The translations under genes were made by a program, and so were the position numbers. The notes below the pieces were generated by a model, which worked only from the letters and a program-made list of their open reading frames with translations, made no database searches and was not told the origin of the DNA. Below are positions 8,237 to 18,700 of a DNA stretch of 64,000 nucleotides, piece by piece. The DNA comes from Microbacterium sp. LWO12-1.2. Its GTDB lineage: Bacteria > Actinomycetota > Actinomycetes > Actinomycetales > Microbacteriaceae. Positions within the stretch are counted from its first letter, which is position 1; every line of letters begins with the position of its first letter. The stretch lies in the NCBI RefSeq assembly GCF_040675875.1, contig NZ_JBEGII010000001.1, positions 62,001-126,000 on the forward strand, read 5' to 3'.

Positions 8237-8242
8237 TAGAGT
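8237..8242 (+). promoter_or_regulatory. Candidate -10 box of the drug-exporter gene
   Basis: TAGAGT fits the actinobacterial TANNNT -10 pattern. With a start near 8249 the transcript would begin just before the first leader hairpin. A CTTACG at 8213-8218 stands 18 bp upstream as a weak -35. Assigned by pattern only. Confidence 0.35.
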
Positions 8243-8249
8243 GGACGTC

Positions 8250-8347
8250 TGCTCAGCCCCGTCGGCTGAGGTGGTCAGGCGCTCACGGCGCGCTGGTCCG
8301 AGGCTCGAAACCTCCGGCATCCTTCACCAGACACCGGAGGTTTTTCC
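8250..8347 (+). promoter_or_regulatory. Leader RNA with SD-sequestering, terminator-like hairpin (candidate attenuator)
   Basis: Two hairpins lie between the likely transcript start and the exporter ATG at 8348. The first pairs CTCAGCC (8252-8258) with GGCTGAG (8264-8270) across a 5-nt loop. The second pairs AAACCTCCGG (8308-8317) with CCGGAGGTTT (8334-8343), a perfect 10-bp stem followed by a run of T (8341-8345). The right arm contains the GGAGG Shine-Dalgarno (8336-8340). Bases GAGGT (8268-8272) could pair with ACCTC (8310-8314) and open the second stem, so two alternative folds are possible. This is the layout of an on/off leader that limits either transcription or translation. No known riboswitch class was recognised. 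Confidence 0.5.
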
Positions 8348-9793
8348 ATGTCGTCATCCCTGCGCGCCCGCCCTCAGACCCGATGGTGGGCGCTCATCGT
8401 CATCTCGCTCACGCAGCTGGTCGTCGTCCTCGACGGCACCATCGTCAACATCGCCCTGCCGCGTGCCCAGGCCGACCTCGGGCTCACGGACGGGCAGCGC
8501 CAGTGGGTCGTGACCGCCTACGCGCTCGCGTTCGGGGCGCTGCTCCTGCTCGGCGGTCGGATCGCGGACTACGTCGGCCGAAAGCGCGTCTTCATGATCG
8601 GCATGCTCGGCTTCGGCGCGGCTTCGCTCTACGGCGGACTGTCGCAGCAGGGATGGGAGCTCATCCTCGCCCGCGGGCTCCAGGGCGTCTTCGCCGCTCT
8701 GCTGGCGCCGGCGGCTCTCGCCCTCCTCACGGTCACGTTTCCCTCCGGTCGCGAGCGCAACACGGCCTTCGCCGTCTTCGGAACCGTCGCAGGTACCGGA
8801 GCGGCGATCGGCATGCTGCTCGGCGGCGTGCTCACCGAGTTCACCGACTGGCGCTGGTGCCTGCTCGTCAACCTCTTCTTCGTGGTGGTCGGCGTCGTGG
8901 GCGGCGCGATCGTGCTCACCGAGAGCAAGGCCGAGGGGGAGAACCGTTACGACGTCTGGGGTGCGCTCACCGTCACGCTCGGGCTCGGCCTGCTCGTCTA
9001 CGGCTTCACGCTCGCCGAGAACGGGTGGGGCGACCCGCTGACGGTCGCCTTCCTGGTCGGCGGTCTCGCGCTGCTGGGCGTCTTCGTGTGGGTGGAGTCG
9101 CGGGTCTCCCAACCGCTCCTGCCGTTGCGGGTCGTCGCGGACCGCGTGCGCGGCGGGGCCTTCCTGATCCAGGGCGTCGCGGGCGCCATCATGATCGGGG
9201 CCACGGTCTACCTGACCTTCCACCTGCAGTTCGTGCTCGGCATGGGCGCACTGCAGGCGGGACTGGCGAGCCTGCCGCTCCCGATCGCGACGATGGTGCT
9301 CGCCCCGATCGCGACCAAGCTGCTCCCCGTCATCGGTCCGCGCCCGATGCTGATCGTCGGCCCGCTGATCGCTGCCGCCGGGCTGTTCACGCTCTCCGGC
9401 ATCACCCCGGACGGCGCGTACTTCGTGCAGATCGCGCCGGCACTCGTGCTGCTCGGCATCGGCATGGGCTTCGTCTTCATCCCGTTGCAGAACCTCGCGC
9501 TCTCGGGAGTCGCACCGCACGACGCCGGCGTCGCCTCGGCGGTCGCGAACTCGGCCATGCAGATCGGGGGATCGATCGGACTCTCCGTCTTCACCGCCGT
9601 GTACGCGGCGTCGGTCGGCGGGCACGCGCAGGCGGAGGTGTCGCCTGAGGGGCTGACCGATGCGTACGGCTGGACGTTCATCGCGGCATCCATCCTGATG
9701 GTCGGGGCGTCCGTGATTGCAGCATGCATGGTGCGCGGGTCCAAGGAGACGCTCCTGCCGGCGCAGGGCGACACCGTGCTCGCGGCGCACTGA
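8348..9793 (+). CDS. MFS drug exporter, DHA2 family (EmrB/QacA type)
   Basis: Inner-membrane proton-driven exporter of 481 residues with about 14 hydrophobic spans, as in the DHA2 group. Seen: the early motif LDGTIVNIALPRAQADL (motif D1 of DHA2), QWVVTAYALAFGALLLLGGR before the motif A loop (DYVGRKR), and the G-rich motif C region FGTVAGTGAAIGMLLGGVL. Substrates are usually dyes, quaternary amines or antibiotics; the specific substrate is not predictable. The ATG at 8348 is 7 nt after GGAGG, which is buried in the leader hairpin, so expression is probably conditional. Confidence 0.9.
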   Translation: MSSSLRARPQTRWWALIVISLTQLVVVLDGTIVNIALPRAQADLGLTDGQRQWVVTAYALAFGALLLLGGRIADYVGRKRVFMIGMLGFGAASLYGGLSQQGWELILARGLQGVFAALLAPAALALLTVTFPSGRERNTAFAVFGTVAGTGAAIGMLLGGVLTEFTDWRWCLLVNLFFVVVGVVGGAIVLTESKAEGENRYDVWGALTVTLGLGLLVYGFTLAENGWGDPLTVAFLVGGLALLGVFVWVESRVSQPLLPLRVVADRVRGGAFLIQGVAGAIMIGATVYLTFHLQFVLGMGALQAGLASLPLPIATMVLAPIATKLLPVIGPRPMLIVGPLIAAAGLFTLSGITPDGAYFVQIAPALVLLGIGMGFVFIPLQNLALSGVAPHDAGVASAVANSAMQIGGSIGLSVFTAVYAASVGGHAQAEVSPEGLTDAYGWTFIAASILMVGASVIAACMVRGSKETLLPAQGDTVLAAH

Positions 9794-9902
9794 GAGCGGC
9801 CGTGGCGTCCGCCGCGGGGAGATCGCTGTGATTCCCCTGCCAGGAGCGGATGCCACGGCACGCCTCGGACCGAATGTCGGTGGGGGTTCGTACCGTGTGA
9901 GT

Positions 9903-11072
9903 ATGCGCATCCTGCACACCTCCGACTGGCACATCGGCCGCACCTTCCATGGCACCTCGACCATGGATGCGCTGGCCGAGGTGCTCGGAGCGCTCACGGC
10001 GCAGGTGCGCGAGAACTCCGTCGATGTGGTGATCATCGCCGGCGATGTGTTCGACTCCGCCACGCCGTCCGCGGCCGCGTACACGCTGCTGGGCGATGCC
10101 CTGGTCGCGCTGCACGACACGGGCGCACGGGTCATCGTCACCAGCGGCAACCATGACTCCGCCGCCCGACTCGGCTTCCAGGCGCGCCTGCTCCGTGACG
10201 GCATCCACGTGCTCACCGACCCGCTGGGCATCGGAACGCCGGTGACGATCGAAGACGCCGACGGACCAGTGCACTTCTTCGGCATCCCGTACCTCGAGCC
10301 GGCGATCGTGCGTCAGCACTGGCCGCAGGGCGACGCCGAGGGGCGTCCGCTCCGCACCCAGGCGCAGACCATGGCACATGCGATGCAGCTCGTCCGTGCC
10401 GGCATGCGCGCCCACGAGGGCCGCTCCGTGGCGATCGCGCACTGCTTCGCCGCAGGCGTCGACGCCACAGCGGGGCTGGAGCGCGAGGTGCGCCAGGGCG
10501 GGCTCGACGTCGTTCCCCTCAGCGTGTTCGACGGCCCCGACTACGTCGCGCTGGGCCACATCCACGGCCGTCAGCAGCTCAGCGAGCGCGTCCGCTACGC
10601 CGGTGCGCCGCTGCACTACAGTTTCGGCGAGCAGCACAAGCAGCGCGGATCCTGGCTCGTCGATCTGGACTCCTCCGGTCTCTCGACCGTGTCGTGGCTC
10701 GAGCTACCCGTGCCGCGCCGCCTGGTGACGCTCACCGGAACTCTCGCCGAGATCCTCTCCGAGGAGAACGTCGCCGCCCACGCGGGCGACTGGGTGTGCG
10801 CCGTGTACACCGATGTCCTTCCGCAGACCGAGCCGATGCGTCGCCTGCGCGAGAGCTTCGCCTACTGCGCGATGGTGCAGCACCAGCCCGATGTCGCTGC
10901 GGTGAAGGATGAGCGCTCCTACGTGCAGCGGCTGCGTTCGGCGGTGACCGATGTCGACCGGGTCGAGGCATTCCTGGAGCATGTACGCGAGGGGCAGGGC
11001 GCGACTGACGCGGAAGGCGCACTCATCCGTGACGTGCTCGATGAGCGCGTGCGTGCGGACGCGCTCGTCTGA
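9903..11072 (+). CDS. sbcD: Exonuclease subunit SbcD (Mre11-like)
   Basis: Nuclease subunit (389 residues) of the SbcCD complex, which opens hairpin and protein-blocked DNA ends. The metallophosphoesterase motifs are all present: TSDWHIGR, IIAGDVFDS, TSGNHDS and the later GHIHGRQQ. The ATG at 9903 is chosen because MRILHTSDWHIG is the standard SbcD start; a GTG six bases earlier (9897) is also possible. The TGA at 11070-11072 shares its last base with the ATG of sbcC, so the two subunits are translationally coupled. Confidence 0.93.
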   Translation: MRILHTSDWHIGRTFHGTSTMDALAEVLGALTAQVRENSVDVVIIAGDVFDSATPSAAAYTLLGDALVALHDTGARVIVTSGNHDSAARLGFQARLLRDGIHVLTDPLGIGTPVTIEDADGPVHFFGIPYLEPAIVRQHWPQGDAEGRPLRTQAQTMAHAMQLVRAGMRAHEGRSVAIAHCFAAGVDATAGLEREVRQGGLDVVPLSVFDGPDYVALGHIHGRQQLSERVRYAGAPLHYSFGEQHKQRGSWLVDLDSSGLSTVSWLELPVPRRLVTLTGTLAEILSEENVAAHAGDWVCAVYTDVLPQTEPMRRLRESFAYCAMVQHQPDVAAVKDERSYVQRLRSAVTDVDRVEAFLEHVREGQGATDAEGALIRDVLDERVRADALV

Positions 11073-14000
11073 TGCGACTCCATCGCCTCGAGGTCGAGGG
11101 GTTCGGTCCGTTCCGCGCCCGTCAGAGCGTCGACTTCGATGCCTTCGCCGACGATGGCATCTTCCTGATCGCCGGACGCACAGGCGCGGGCAAGTCGAGC
11201 ATCCTCGACGCGGTCTGCTTCGGGCTGTACGGCGGTGTCCCTCGCTACGACGGCGGGGAGAAGCGGCTGCGCAGCGATCACTGCGAGCCGGATGATCCCT
11301 CCGAGGTCGTCGTCGAGTTCAGCACACCCGCCGGGCGGTTCCGCGTCACACGATCGCCCGAGTACCTGCGGCCTGCGAAGCGTGGCGGAGGCCTCACGAA
11401 GCAGGCATCTGCTGTCGCCCTCGACGAGTGGACGGATGCCGGGTGGATCGGTCGGGCCGCACGTGCGGTCGACGTCGGCAATGAGCTCGACGAGATCCTG
11501 CAACTGAGCAGGGAGCAGTTCCTGCAGGTGATCCTGCTCGCACAGAACCGTTTCTCGGAATTCCTGCTCGCGAACAGCAAGGATCGCCAGGCGCTGCTGC
11601 GTCGACTGTTCGGTACGCAGCGGTTCGAAGACGTGCAGGCGCGCTTCGATGAGCGACGTCGCGCGGCGGAGCAGGCGCTCGGCGCGCGGGTGGCGACGGT
11701 CACGGCGCGCGTGGAGGAAGCGGAGCGCCTGGTCGACGAGGCGGAACTGTGGGGAGAGCCGTCCGAGGAGTCCGACCCGCAGGAGTCCGCTCCGCGGGGG
11801 CCCGGTCCGCGAGCAGGTGCCTCGACCGATCAGCGTCTCGACGATCTGAGACGTGCGCAGGCACGGGCGGAGTATCGGGCCGAGCGGCGTGCGTCGGAGC
11901 GTGAGGACGCGGAACGTCGATCCGCGGCGGCCGATGCGGCACTCGCCGCGGCGCGTGAGGCTCAGCGCGACCAGGCGGAGCGCGATCGAGCCAGGGCGGC
12001 GCTCGCTCAGCTGGAGCTCGAGGAGCCGCTCATTGCGCAGGCGCGCGCCGAGCTCTCCGATGCCCGCGCCGCTGAGAGCATCCGAGGGATTCTGGCAGCC
12101 TATGAGCGCGCACGGGTCGCGCTCATAGGTGCGGTCGAGACCGCGCAACGAGCACAGGCCGCGTGGGACGCATTCGGCGTTCGCGCCGACGACCTCGAAG
12201 CGTGGGCGGCTGAGCGCACCAGAGAGACCGGTGCCTGGGAGCGCGCGCTCGCCCTCGAGACCCAGGCCCCTGCTCTCGCCGATGACCTGCGCGCTGCGGA
12301 GGCGACCGTCGCGGCGATCGTGGCGCGTCTCGACGAGCGGGAGGTCGATCGAGCGACGCTCCCGTCGCAGACGATCGCGCTGACCACGGAACGGGATGAG
12401 GCCCGCCGTCGCGCGGACCGCACGGCCGATCTGGGTGTGGCTCTCGGGCAGGCTCAGGTGCGTGCCGTCGCAGCACTCGAGGTCGCTCGCCTCGATGCCG
12501 AGCAGGTGTCGGCGGAACATGCGCTCGCGCTCGCCACCGACGCACATGCGGAAGCGCAGACAACCCTTGCGCAACTGCGCAAGCGACGGCTCGACGGCTT
12601 CGCGGGTGAGCTCGCATCGGTCCTCGCTGAGGGCGACCCCTGTCCGGTGTGCGGCTCGCACGAGCATCCGGCCCTCGCCGCGCACGCGGACCCGGTGACG
12701 GCCGACGACGTGGCCGTGGCCGAACGACGACGAGACGCGGCGGCAGCAGACGAACGAGCGGCGTCGCAGAAGGCCGCGGAGCTCCGCGCGGAGCTTGCGG
12801 TCGCCACCACCCGCGCCGACGGTCGCACCCTCGCACAGGCGGAGGCCGAGGTGGCAGCGGTCGCTGCCGAGCACGCGGACTCTCTTGCCGCTGCGGAGAA
12901 GACGCTCGCCCTCGACGTGCGGATACAGGAGCTCGCGGAACGCGCCGAGCGTCTGGAGCAGGACCGGGCGACAGATCTGGCCGCGCTCGCAGCCGCTCGT
13001 GAGCAGCAGGCGGTGTTGACGCAGCGGCACGCCGATGCGCAGGGCCTCATCGCAGAGGCGCGGGGTGACGCGCCGACTGTCGCCGACCGTCTGGCCGAGG
13101 CCACGGCGCAGGTGGCCGCGGCGCACACCCTGGCTGAATCCCTCGCGGAGCGCGAGCGCCGCGAGGTGGCGGTCGGAGAGGCCGCGGCAGAGCAGGAGGC
13201 CGCACTCGCCTCCTCACCGTTCGCGGATGCCGCCGCCGTGCAGCAGCAGGCAGTGCGCTCCACGGCGGCGCTGGAGGCCCTGGATGCGCGGATCACCGCG
13301 CACGCCGTGCAGCGCGAGAAGGAGCGCGCGATCCTGCTCGACCTCGAACTGCGCACGCTTCCCGAGGAACCGATCGATCTCGCGCCGGTGGAGGCAGCGT
13401 CGTCGACGGCGCGGGCCGCCTGGAGCGTTGCCGTCGACGATGCCGCCCGCGCCGCCGGCACCGTGGAAAGACTCGATGGACTCATCGCTTCTGCGGCCTC
13501 GGAGCATGCCAGAACCGCCGCGCAGACGGCCGATTTCGATGTGTTGCGCGGACTCGCAGACACGATCGCCGGGCGTGGGGCCAATACACGCAAGATGACG
13601 CTCGAGACCTTCGTGCTCGCGGCTGAGCTCGAAGAGATCGTGGAGGCGGCCAACCGGCGCCTCGGCGACATGTCCACCGGGCGCTACCAGTTGCAGCACT
13701 CCGACGCCCTGGCGGCCAGGGGTGCCGCCTCGGGCCTCGGGATCGTGGTGTTCGACGCCTTCACCGGACAGACCCGCCCCGCGCAATCGCTCTCAGGTGG
13801 TGAGACCTTCCTCAGCTCGCTCGCTCTCGCGCTCGGTCTCGCCGAGGTCGTCACGGCGCGCGCCGGCGGAATCCGCCTCGACACGCTCTTCATCGACGAA
13901 GGTTTCGGATCGCTCGACGGCGACACCCTCGACGTCGCGATGCGCACCCTCGACGAGCTGCGTCAGGGGGGTCGGACGGTCGGCGTGATCAGTCACGTCG

Positions 14001-14080
14001 AGGCGATGCAGGAGCAGATTCCGGCGCAGCTCACAGTGCGGGCGACTCCGGAAGGACCCAGCGTGGTGGAGTCCCGCTGA
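11072..14080 (+). CDS. sbcC: Exonuclease/SMC-like ATPase subunit SbcC (Rad50-like)
   Basis: ATPase subunit (1002 residues) of SbcCD. Walker A GRTGAGKSS is at 35-43, and the zinc hook CPVC is at 524-527 in the middle of two long Ala/Glu/Arg-rich coiled coils. The ABC signature LSGGE is at 907-911, followed by Walker B around LDTLFIDEGFGSLD and the D-loop. This is the full Rad50-type layout at typical length. The first base of its ATG is the last base of the sbcD stop. The coiled coils are very Ala-rich, which produces long open frames on the other strands that are not genes. Confidence 0.93.
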   Translation: MRLHRLEVEGFGPFRARQSVDFDAFADDGIFLIAGRTGAGKSSILDAVCFGLYGGVPRYDGGEKRLRSDHCEPDDPSEVVVEFSTPAGRFRVTRSPEYLRPAKRGGGLTKQASAVALDEWTDAGWIGRAARAVDVGNELDEILQLSREQFLQVILLAQNRFSEFLLANSKDRQALLRRLFGTQRFEDVQARFDERRRAAEQALGARVATVTARVEEAERLVDEAELWGEPSEESDPQESAPRGPGPRAGASTDQRLDDLRRAQARAEYRAERRASEREDAERRSAAADAALAAAREAQRDQAERDRARAALAQLELEEPLIAQARAELSDARAAESIRGILAAYERARVALIGAVETAQRAQAAWDAFGVRADDLEAWAAERTRETGAWERALALETQAPALADDLRAAEATVAAIVARLDEREVDRATLPSQTIALTTERDEARRRADRTADLGVALGQAQVRAVAALEVARLDAEQVSAEHALALATDAHAEAQTTLAQLRKRRLDGFAGELASVLAEGDPCPVCGSHEHPALAAHADPVTADDVAVAERRRDAAAADERAASQKAAELRAELAVATTRADGRTLAQAEAEVAAVAAEHADSLAAAEKTLALDVRIQELAERAERLEQDRATDLAALAAAREQQAVLTQRHADAQGLIAEARGDAPTVADRLAEATAQVAAAHTLAESLAERERREVAVGEAAAEQEAALASSPFADAAAVQQQAVRSTAALEALDARITAHAVQREKERAILLDLELRTLPEEPIDLAPVEAASSTARAAWSVAVDDAARAAGTVERLDGLIASAASEHARTAAQTADFDVLRGLADTIAGRGANTRKMTLETFVLAAELEEIVEAANRRLGDMSTGRYQLQHSDALAARGAASGLGIVVFDAFTGQTRPAQSLSGGETFLSSLALALGLAEVVTARAGGIRLDTLFIDEGFGSLDGDTLDVAMRTLDELRQGGRTVGVISHVEAMQEQIPAQLTVRATPEGPSVVESR

Positions 14081-14095
14081 CGCTCGTCGGTCCGG

Positions 14096-14653
14096 TCAGA
14101 CGCCGTACTCGCGACGGATGACTTCGCGCAGCTGCACGCTGCAGCGGGCGATCGCTGCACGGAAGTCGACGAGCGCACCCTCCTCCGCACGGTCGGAGAT
14201 GGCGCGGAACGCCCGGATCGGCACGCCGAACTGGTTCGCGACCCAGATGTAGGCATAGGTCTCCATGTCGACCAGACCGGCGCCGGACGGCCGGATCACG
14301 GCGGTGATGCCCGCGTCTCCGACGAAACTGTCGCCCGTGGCGATCAGTACGCCCTCGTGGCCCGTCGACACGCGCGCAGGCAGCGACACGTGCTGTCCGG
14401 GGACGCCCTCCAGGTCGAACACGTCGTGCTGCAGAGCGCTGCCGATCTCATGAGCCGTGGCATCCAGCTCCGGGTCGATGCCACCGGCGGTGCCGACCAC
14501 GACGACTTCGGTGTACGGCTTCGCATCGAGAGCGCGCGTGAGGGCGTAGGTGGCTTGGAGCTTGCCCTCGCCGGTGACGAGCTGATCGAACCCTTCGAGT
14601 TCCTCGGGGAATGCTTCGAGTTCGGAGGCCATGGCGGCGACGAGGAGTTTCAC
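14096..14653 (-). CDS. Nucleoside phosphorylase/MTA-SAH nucleosidase-like protein
   Basis: Protein of 185 residues in the PNP_UDP_1 fold. Seen: the N-terminal strand MKLLVAAMASELEAF, the glycine strand VVVVGTAGGIDPEL, the substrate motif GLVDMETYAY (Met-Glu pair that binds ribose in MTAN/PNP enzymes) and the ISDRAEEG motif near the C-terminus, where the Asp is catalytic in MTAN. It is shorter than E. coli MTAN (232 residues), so parts of the fold are reduced. The exact nucleoside is uncertain. It converges with sbcC (15 bp between stops) and diverges from nadE. Confidence 0.8.
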   Translation of the reverse strand: MKLLVAAMASELEAFPEELEGFDQLVTGEGKLQATYALTRALDAKPYTEVVVVGTAGGIDPELDATAHEIGSALQHDVFDLEGVPGQHVSLPARVSTGHEGVLIATGDSFVGDAGITAVIRPSGAGLVDMETYAYIWVANQFGVPIRAFRAISDRAEEGALVDFRAAIARCSVQLREVIRREYGV

Positions 14654-14762
14654 CCGTCCATCCTGTCAGGTCCGACCGCCGGCATCCTGGTCGTGCGGTG
14701 TCGATGTCATCCTCACGTAACACGGAGGGGCGATACTGATTTCAGGAAGAGTGGAGGATCCC

Positions 14763-15581
14763 GTGTCCCTGCAGAAGCAGATCTCTGAAGCACTCGGCGT
14801 CTCGGCCGAGATCGACCCCGAGGCCGAGGTGCAGCGGCGTGTCCAGTTCTTGGTCGACTATCTGCGCGTGACCGGCGCGAAGGGCTTCGTGCTCGGGATC
14901 TCCGGCGGGCAGGACTCCACGCTGGCCGGCCGTCTCGCCCAGCTCGCGGTCGAGCGCGTGCGCGCCGAGGGCGGCGAGGCGAAGTTCCTCGCGGTTCGTC
15001 TTCCCTACCGCGTGCAGCACGATGCAGCGGATGCCGAGGCGGCGCTCGAGTTCATCGGCGCGGATGCCTCGGTCGAGGTGAACATCCAGAACGGCGTCGA
15101 CGGGGTCGAGGAGGATATCGAGTTCGCCGTGACGTCGGACATCAGCGACTTCAACCGCGGCAACATCAAGGCGCGGGTGCGCATGGTCACGCAGTACGCG
15201 CTCGCGGGACACGACGGCCTCCTGGTGATCGGCACCGATCACGCGGCAGAGGCCGTGACCGGTTTCTACACGAAGTTCGGCGACGGCGCCGCCGACATCC
15301 TGCCGCTCTCCGGCCTCAGCAAGCGCCAAGGCCGCGCGCTGCTGCGGTCGCTCGACGCTCCGGATCGTCTGGCGTTCAAGGTGCCGACCGCCGACCTGCT
15401 CGACGGGCAGCCCGGCCGTGCCGACGAGGATGAGCTCGGCCTGACCTATGAGCAGATCGACGACTTCCTCGAGGGGCGTGAGGTGGCCCCGGACGTCGCC
15501 GGCCGCATCGAGGCGAAGTACCTCGCCACGCAGCACAAGCGCCACCTCCCGGTGACCCCTGACGACACCTGGTGGCGCTGA
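14763..15581 (+). CDS. nadE: NH3-dependent NAD(+) synthetase
   Basis: Last step of NAD biosynthesis: amidates nicotinic acid adenine dinucleotide with ammonia and ATP. 272 residues from the GTG at 14763, which follows GGAGG at 14753-14757. The PP-loop SGGQDST is at 47-53, followed by the NAD-contact strands [15 protein letters not shown] and [20 protein letters not shown]. There is no N-terminal glutaminase domain, so it is the ammonia-dependent type as in E. coli NadE, and length agrees. It stands alone, with a GC-rich imperfect hairpin just after the stop. Confidence 0.95.
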   Translation: MSLQKQISEALGVSAEIDPEAEVQRRVQFLVDYLRVTGAKGFVLGISGGQDSTLAGRLAQLAVERVRAEGGEAKFLAVRLPYRVQHDAADAEAALEFIGADASVEVNIQNGVDGVEEDIEFAVTSDISDFNRGNIKARVRMVTQYALAGHDGLLVIGTDHAAEAVTGFYTKFGDGAADILPLSGLSKRQGRALLRSLDAPDRLAFKVPTADLLDGQPGRADEDELGLTYEQIDDFLEGREVAPDVAGRIEAKYLATQHKRHLPVTPDDTWWR

Positions 15582-15705
15582 GCGCACCGCTCCCCTTCGG
15601 GTGGGGTGAGGCCGTCACGCCTGCGCGCTGAGCGCTGCTCGAGCGAGGCCGCTCCGGTGTCGGATGTCGCGGCTAGTGTCGAAGCATCCGAGGAAATGGA
15701 GCATC

Positions 15706-18700
15706 GTGCGGATAGACACTCAGGCGCAGCGCGTCATCTGGAGCGCGAGCGACCTCAAGGCCGCAGCCGAGTGCGAGTTCGCATGGTGCCGCGCGATCGA
15801 CGCGAAGCTGGGCCGTGTGCCCGCCGTCGTGGAGCCGGAAGATGCGACGCTCGCCCGCGCCGCGCTCCTGGGAGACGTGCACGAGCGCAACGTCCTCGCC
15901 CGGTACATCGCCGACCTCGGCGACGAACAGGTGCATCAGGTCGACAAGGTGTCCTCGGTCGATGCCGAGGCGCTCGCCGCCGCCGTGGCCGAGACCGTCG
16001 ACGCTCTGCGCTCGGACGCACTCGTGGTGTTCCAGGCAGCGTTCGCGACCGAGGAGTTCGTCGGTTTCGCGGACTTCCTCCGCCGAGACGACCAGAGCCG
16101 TTGGCGCGTGCAGGACTCCAAGCTCGCCCGCAAGGCCAGAGTCACCGCGCTCATGCAGTTGGCGGCATATGTCGACCAGCTCGACCGCCTGGGGATCCCG
16201 CGCTCCGATGAAGTCGACCTCATCCTCGGTGACGGTACCCTCAGCACGCACGCCGTCGATGACCTGCTCCCGCTCTTCCACGTGCGCAGGGCCCGGTTGC
16301 GCGCGCTCATCGCGGACCGGCGGATCGGGGACGGTGCCGCGGGGGTACCGCTCGCGTGGGGCGACGAACGGGGCGATCTGGATGTGGTCGCGTGCGGCCG
16401 GTGCGCCACCTGCGAGGAACAGGTCGTCGCACATCGTGATCTGCTCATGGTCGCGCGCATGCGTCCGGTGCAGCGCGCCCGTCTTCGTGCGGGGGGCATC
16501 GAGACGATCGATGCGCTCGCGGCGGCGGTCGATGCTCCCGAGGGGATGAACGTCGACACGTTCGAGAACCTGCGCGCACAGGCGCGGGTGCAGTTGCGCG
16601 CCGATGCCGAGGGTGTGCCCACCTACGACGTGCACTACGCGGCCGCCATCCACACGCTGCCCGTCCCGAGCAGGGGCGACATCTTCTTCGACTTCGAAGG
16701 CGACCCGCTGTACACCGAACCCGCGCTCGACGGCGAGGCGCATTGGGGCATCGACTACCTGTTCGGCTGGGTCGACAACGACGATCAGTACTCCGCTCTC
16801 TGGGCGCACACCTTCGCCGAGGAGCGTGAGGCGTTCGAGAAGTTCCTGGACTTCGTCAACGCGCGTCGTGCGGCGCACCCCGGCATGCACATCTACCACT
16901 ACGCGCCCTACGAGACGTCGCACCTGGTGGCGATGGCGGCACGGCACGGCGTCCGGGAGAGCGAGGTGGATCGGCTGCTGCGCGAAGGCGTGTTCGTCGA
17001 TCTGTATCCTCTGGTGCTCCGCACGGTCCGCGTGGGATCCCGCTCCTACTCGATCAAGAAGCTCGAGCCGCTCTACATGGGCGCTGACGTCCGCACCAGC
17101 GACGTGCAGAAGGGCGACGACTCGATCGTTCAGTACGTCGCAGCCCGCGAGTTCGCCGCAGCCGGTGAGCAGAGCGAAGCGGATGCCGTGCTGGCGGATC
17201 TCGCCGACTACAACCGGTACGACTGCGTGTCGACGCGGGCGCTGCGCAACTGGCTGATCGAGATCGCGCGACGCGAAGGCGTGAATCCGGCACCGCCCGA
17301 CGCGGCCGACGAGGTTATCTACGAGCCCTCGCCAAGATCGGTCGCACTGCTCGCAGACGCCGAGCGGGCCGTCGCCGCAGGGGAGGACGGGCAGGTGCAC
17401 CGCATCGCGGCGGCCGCCATCGACTACTTCCCCCGCGAGGCGAAGAACTTCTGGGTCTCGCACTTCCAGCGGCTCCGCGAACCCGTCACGATGTGGGACG
17501 GCACGCGCGATGTGGTGCGGATCGATCGCGCGACTTCCACCGTCAGGCGGGAGTGGAGCGTGGCCGAGGGACGTCGGGTGATGTCGCGCGAGATCGAGGT
17601 CAGAGGTGAGGTGTCGCCCGGCACCACGCTCGGCGCAGGCGCCCAGCCGTTCGCGCTGTACCCCGTGCCCGCGCCCTTCGATACCGAGGTGCCGTCGCGC
17701 GCGGTGCACGTGCCCCACACGGTGACCGTGTCGGACGTGCTCGACGACGGCTATCTCATCACCGAGACCGCGATCCAGGGTCAGACCTGGGATGAGCTGC
17801 CTCTCGCCCTCACGCCGGCGGCCCCACCGCGAGTCGTCTCCCTGCAGGGCGCGATCGACGAGTGGGCCGACTCCGTGCACGCGGCGGCGCCGGCGTTCCC
17901 CGAGGACGCCGCGACCGACATCCTGCGGCGGCTGCCGCCGCGGACGCTTTCCGGGGCCGCGCTGCCCGCGGCAGGAGATGACGCGATCGACGCGATCGTG
18001 CGCGGGGTCCTCGACCTCGACCGCAGCTATCTCGCGGTGCAGGGGCCTCCCGGAACCGGCAAGACCTTCACCGGTTCCCAGGTGATCGCGCGACTGGTCA
18101 ACGAGCACGGCTTCAAGGTCGGGGTGGTCGCGCAGTCGCACGCGATCATCGAGACGCTGCTGGATCGTGTCGTCGCGCACGGCGTCGCTCCCGCACAGGT
18201 GGGGAAGGCACCGAAGAATCCGGATGCAGATCCGTCGTACACGGTGATCCCCAAGAGCGGAATGGCGGCGTTCCTCGCGGAACACAAGAACGAAGGCGCC
18301 GTTGTGGGCGGCACGGCCTGGGACTTCAGCAACACCTCGCGCGTCGATCGCGGTGGGCTCGATCTGCTCGTGATCGATGAGGCGGGGCAGTTCTCGCTCG
18401 CTTCGACCATCGCCGTCGCGGCAGGTGCTCGGCGGCTCCTGCTGCTCGGCGATCCGCAGCAGCTCCCTCAGGTGAGCCAGGGAGTCCATCCGGAGCCGGT
18501 CGACACCTCGGCGCTCGGGTGGGTGATGGACGGCGACGCGGTCATCCGGCCCGAGTACGGATACTTCCTGGCGAAGTCGTGGCGGATGCACCCCTTCGTG
18601 GCCGCTCCGGTGTCACGGCTCGCGTACGCGGGCAAGCTCGCCTCGGCGCCGGGAACGGAGCGGCGGTCGGTCGAGGGCATCGATCCGGGGCTTCACATCG

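Noticed and set aside
8250..8347. Assignment of the exporter leader to a known riboswitch class
   Set aside because: The two hairpins do not show the conserved loops of ykkC, yjdF or other classes that I can recall; only an unnamed attenuator can be supported.
8354..10285. A 643-codon minus-strand frame across the MFS gene and sbcD
   Set aside because: Composition is Arg/Asp/His rich without any domain pattern, and both plus-strand genes are well supported.
10919..13126. A 735-codon minus-strand frame across sbcC
   Set aside because: It is an Arg/Leu-rich shadow of the SbcC coiled coil. SbcC itself is complete on the plus strand.
15582..15612. Terminator after nadE
   Set aside because: The GC-rich hairpin has mismatches and no T run, so it is too weak to list as a feature.
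15673..18591. A 972-codon open frame on the minus strand opposite the nuclease/helicase gene
   Set aside because: It is the Arg/His-rich shadow of a high-GC gene; it has no family features, and the plus-strand gene has all helicase motifs.
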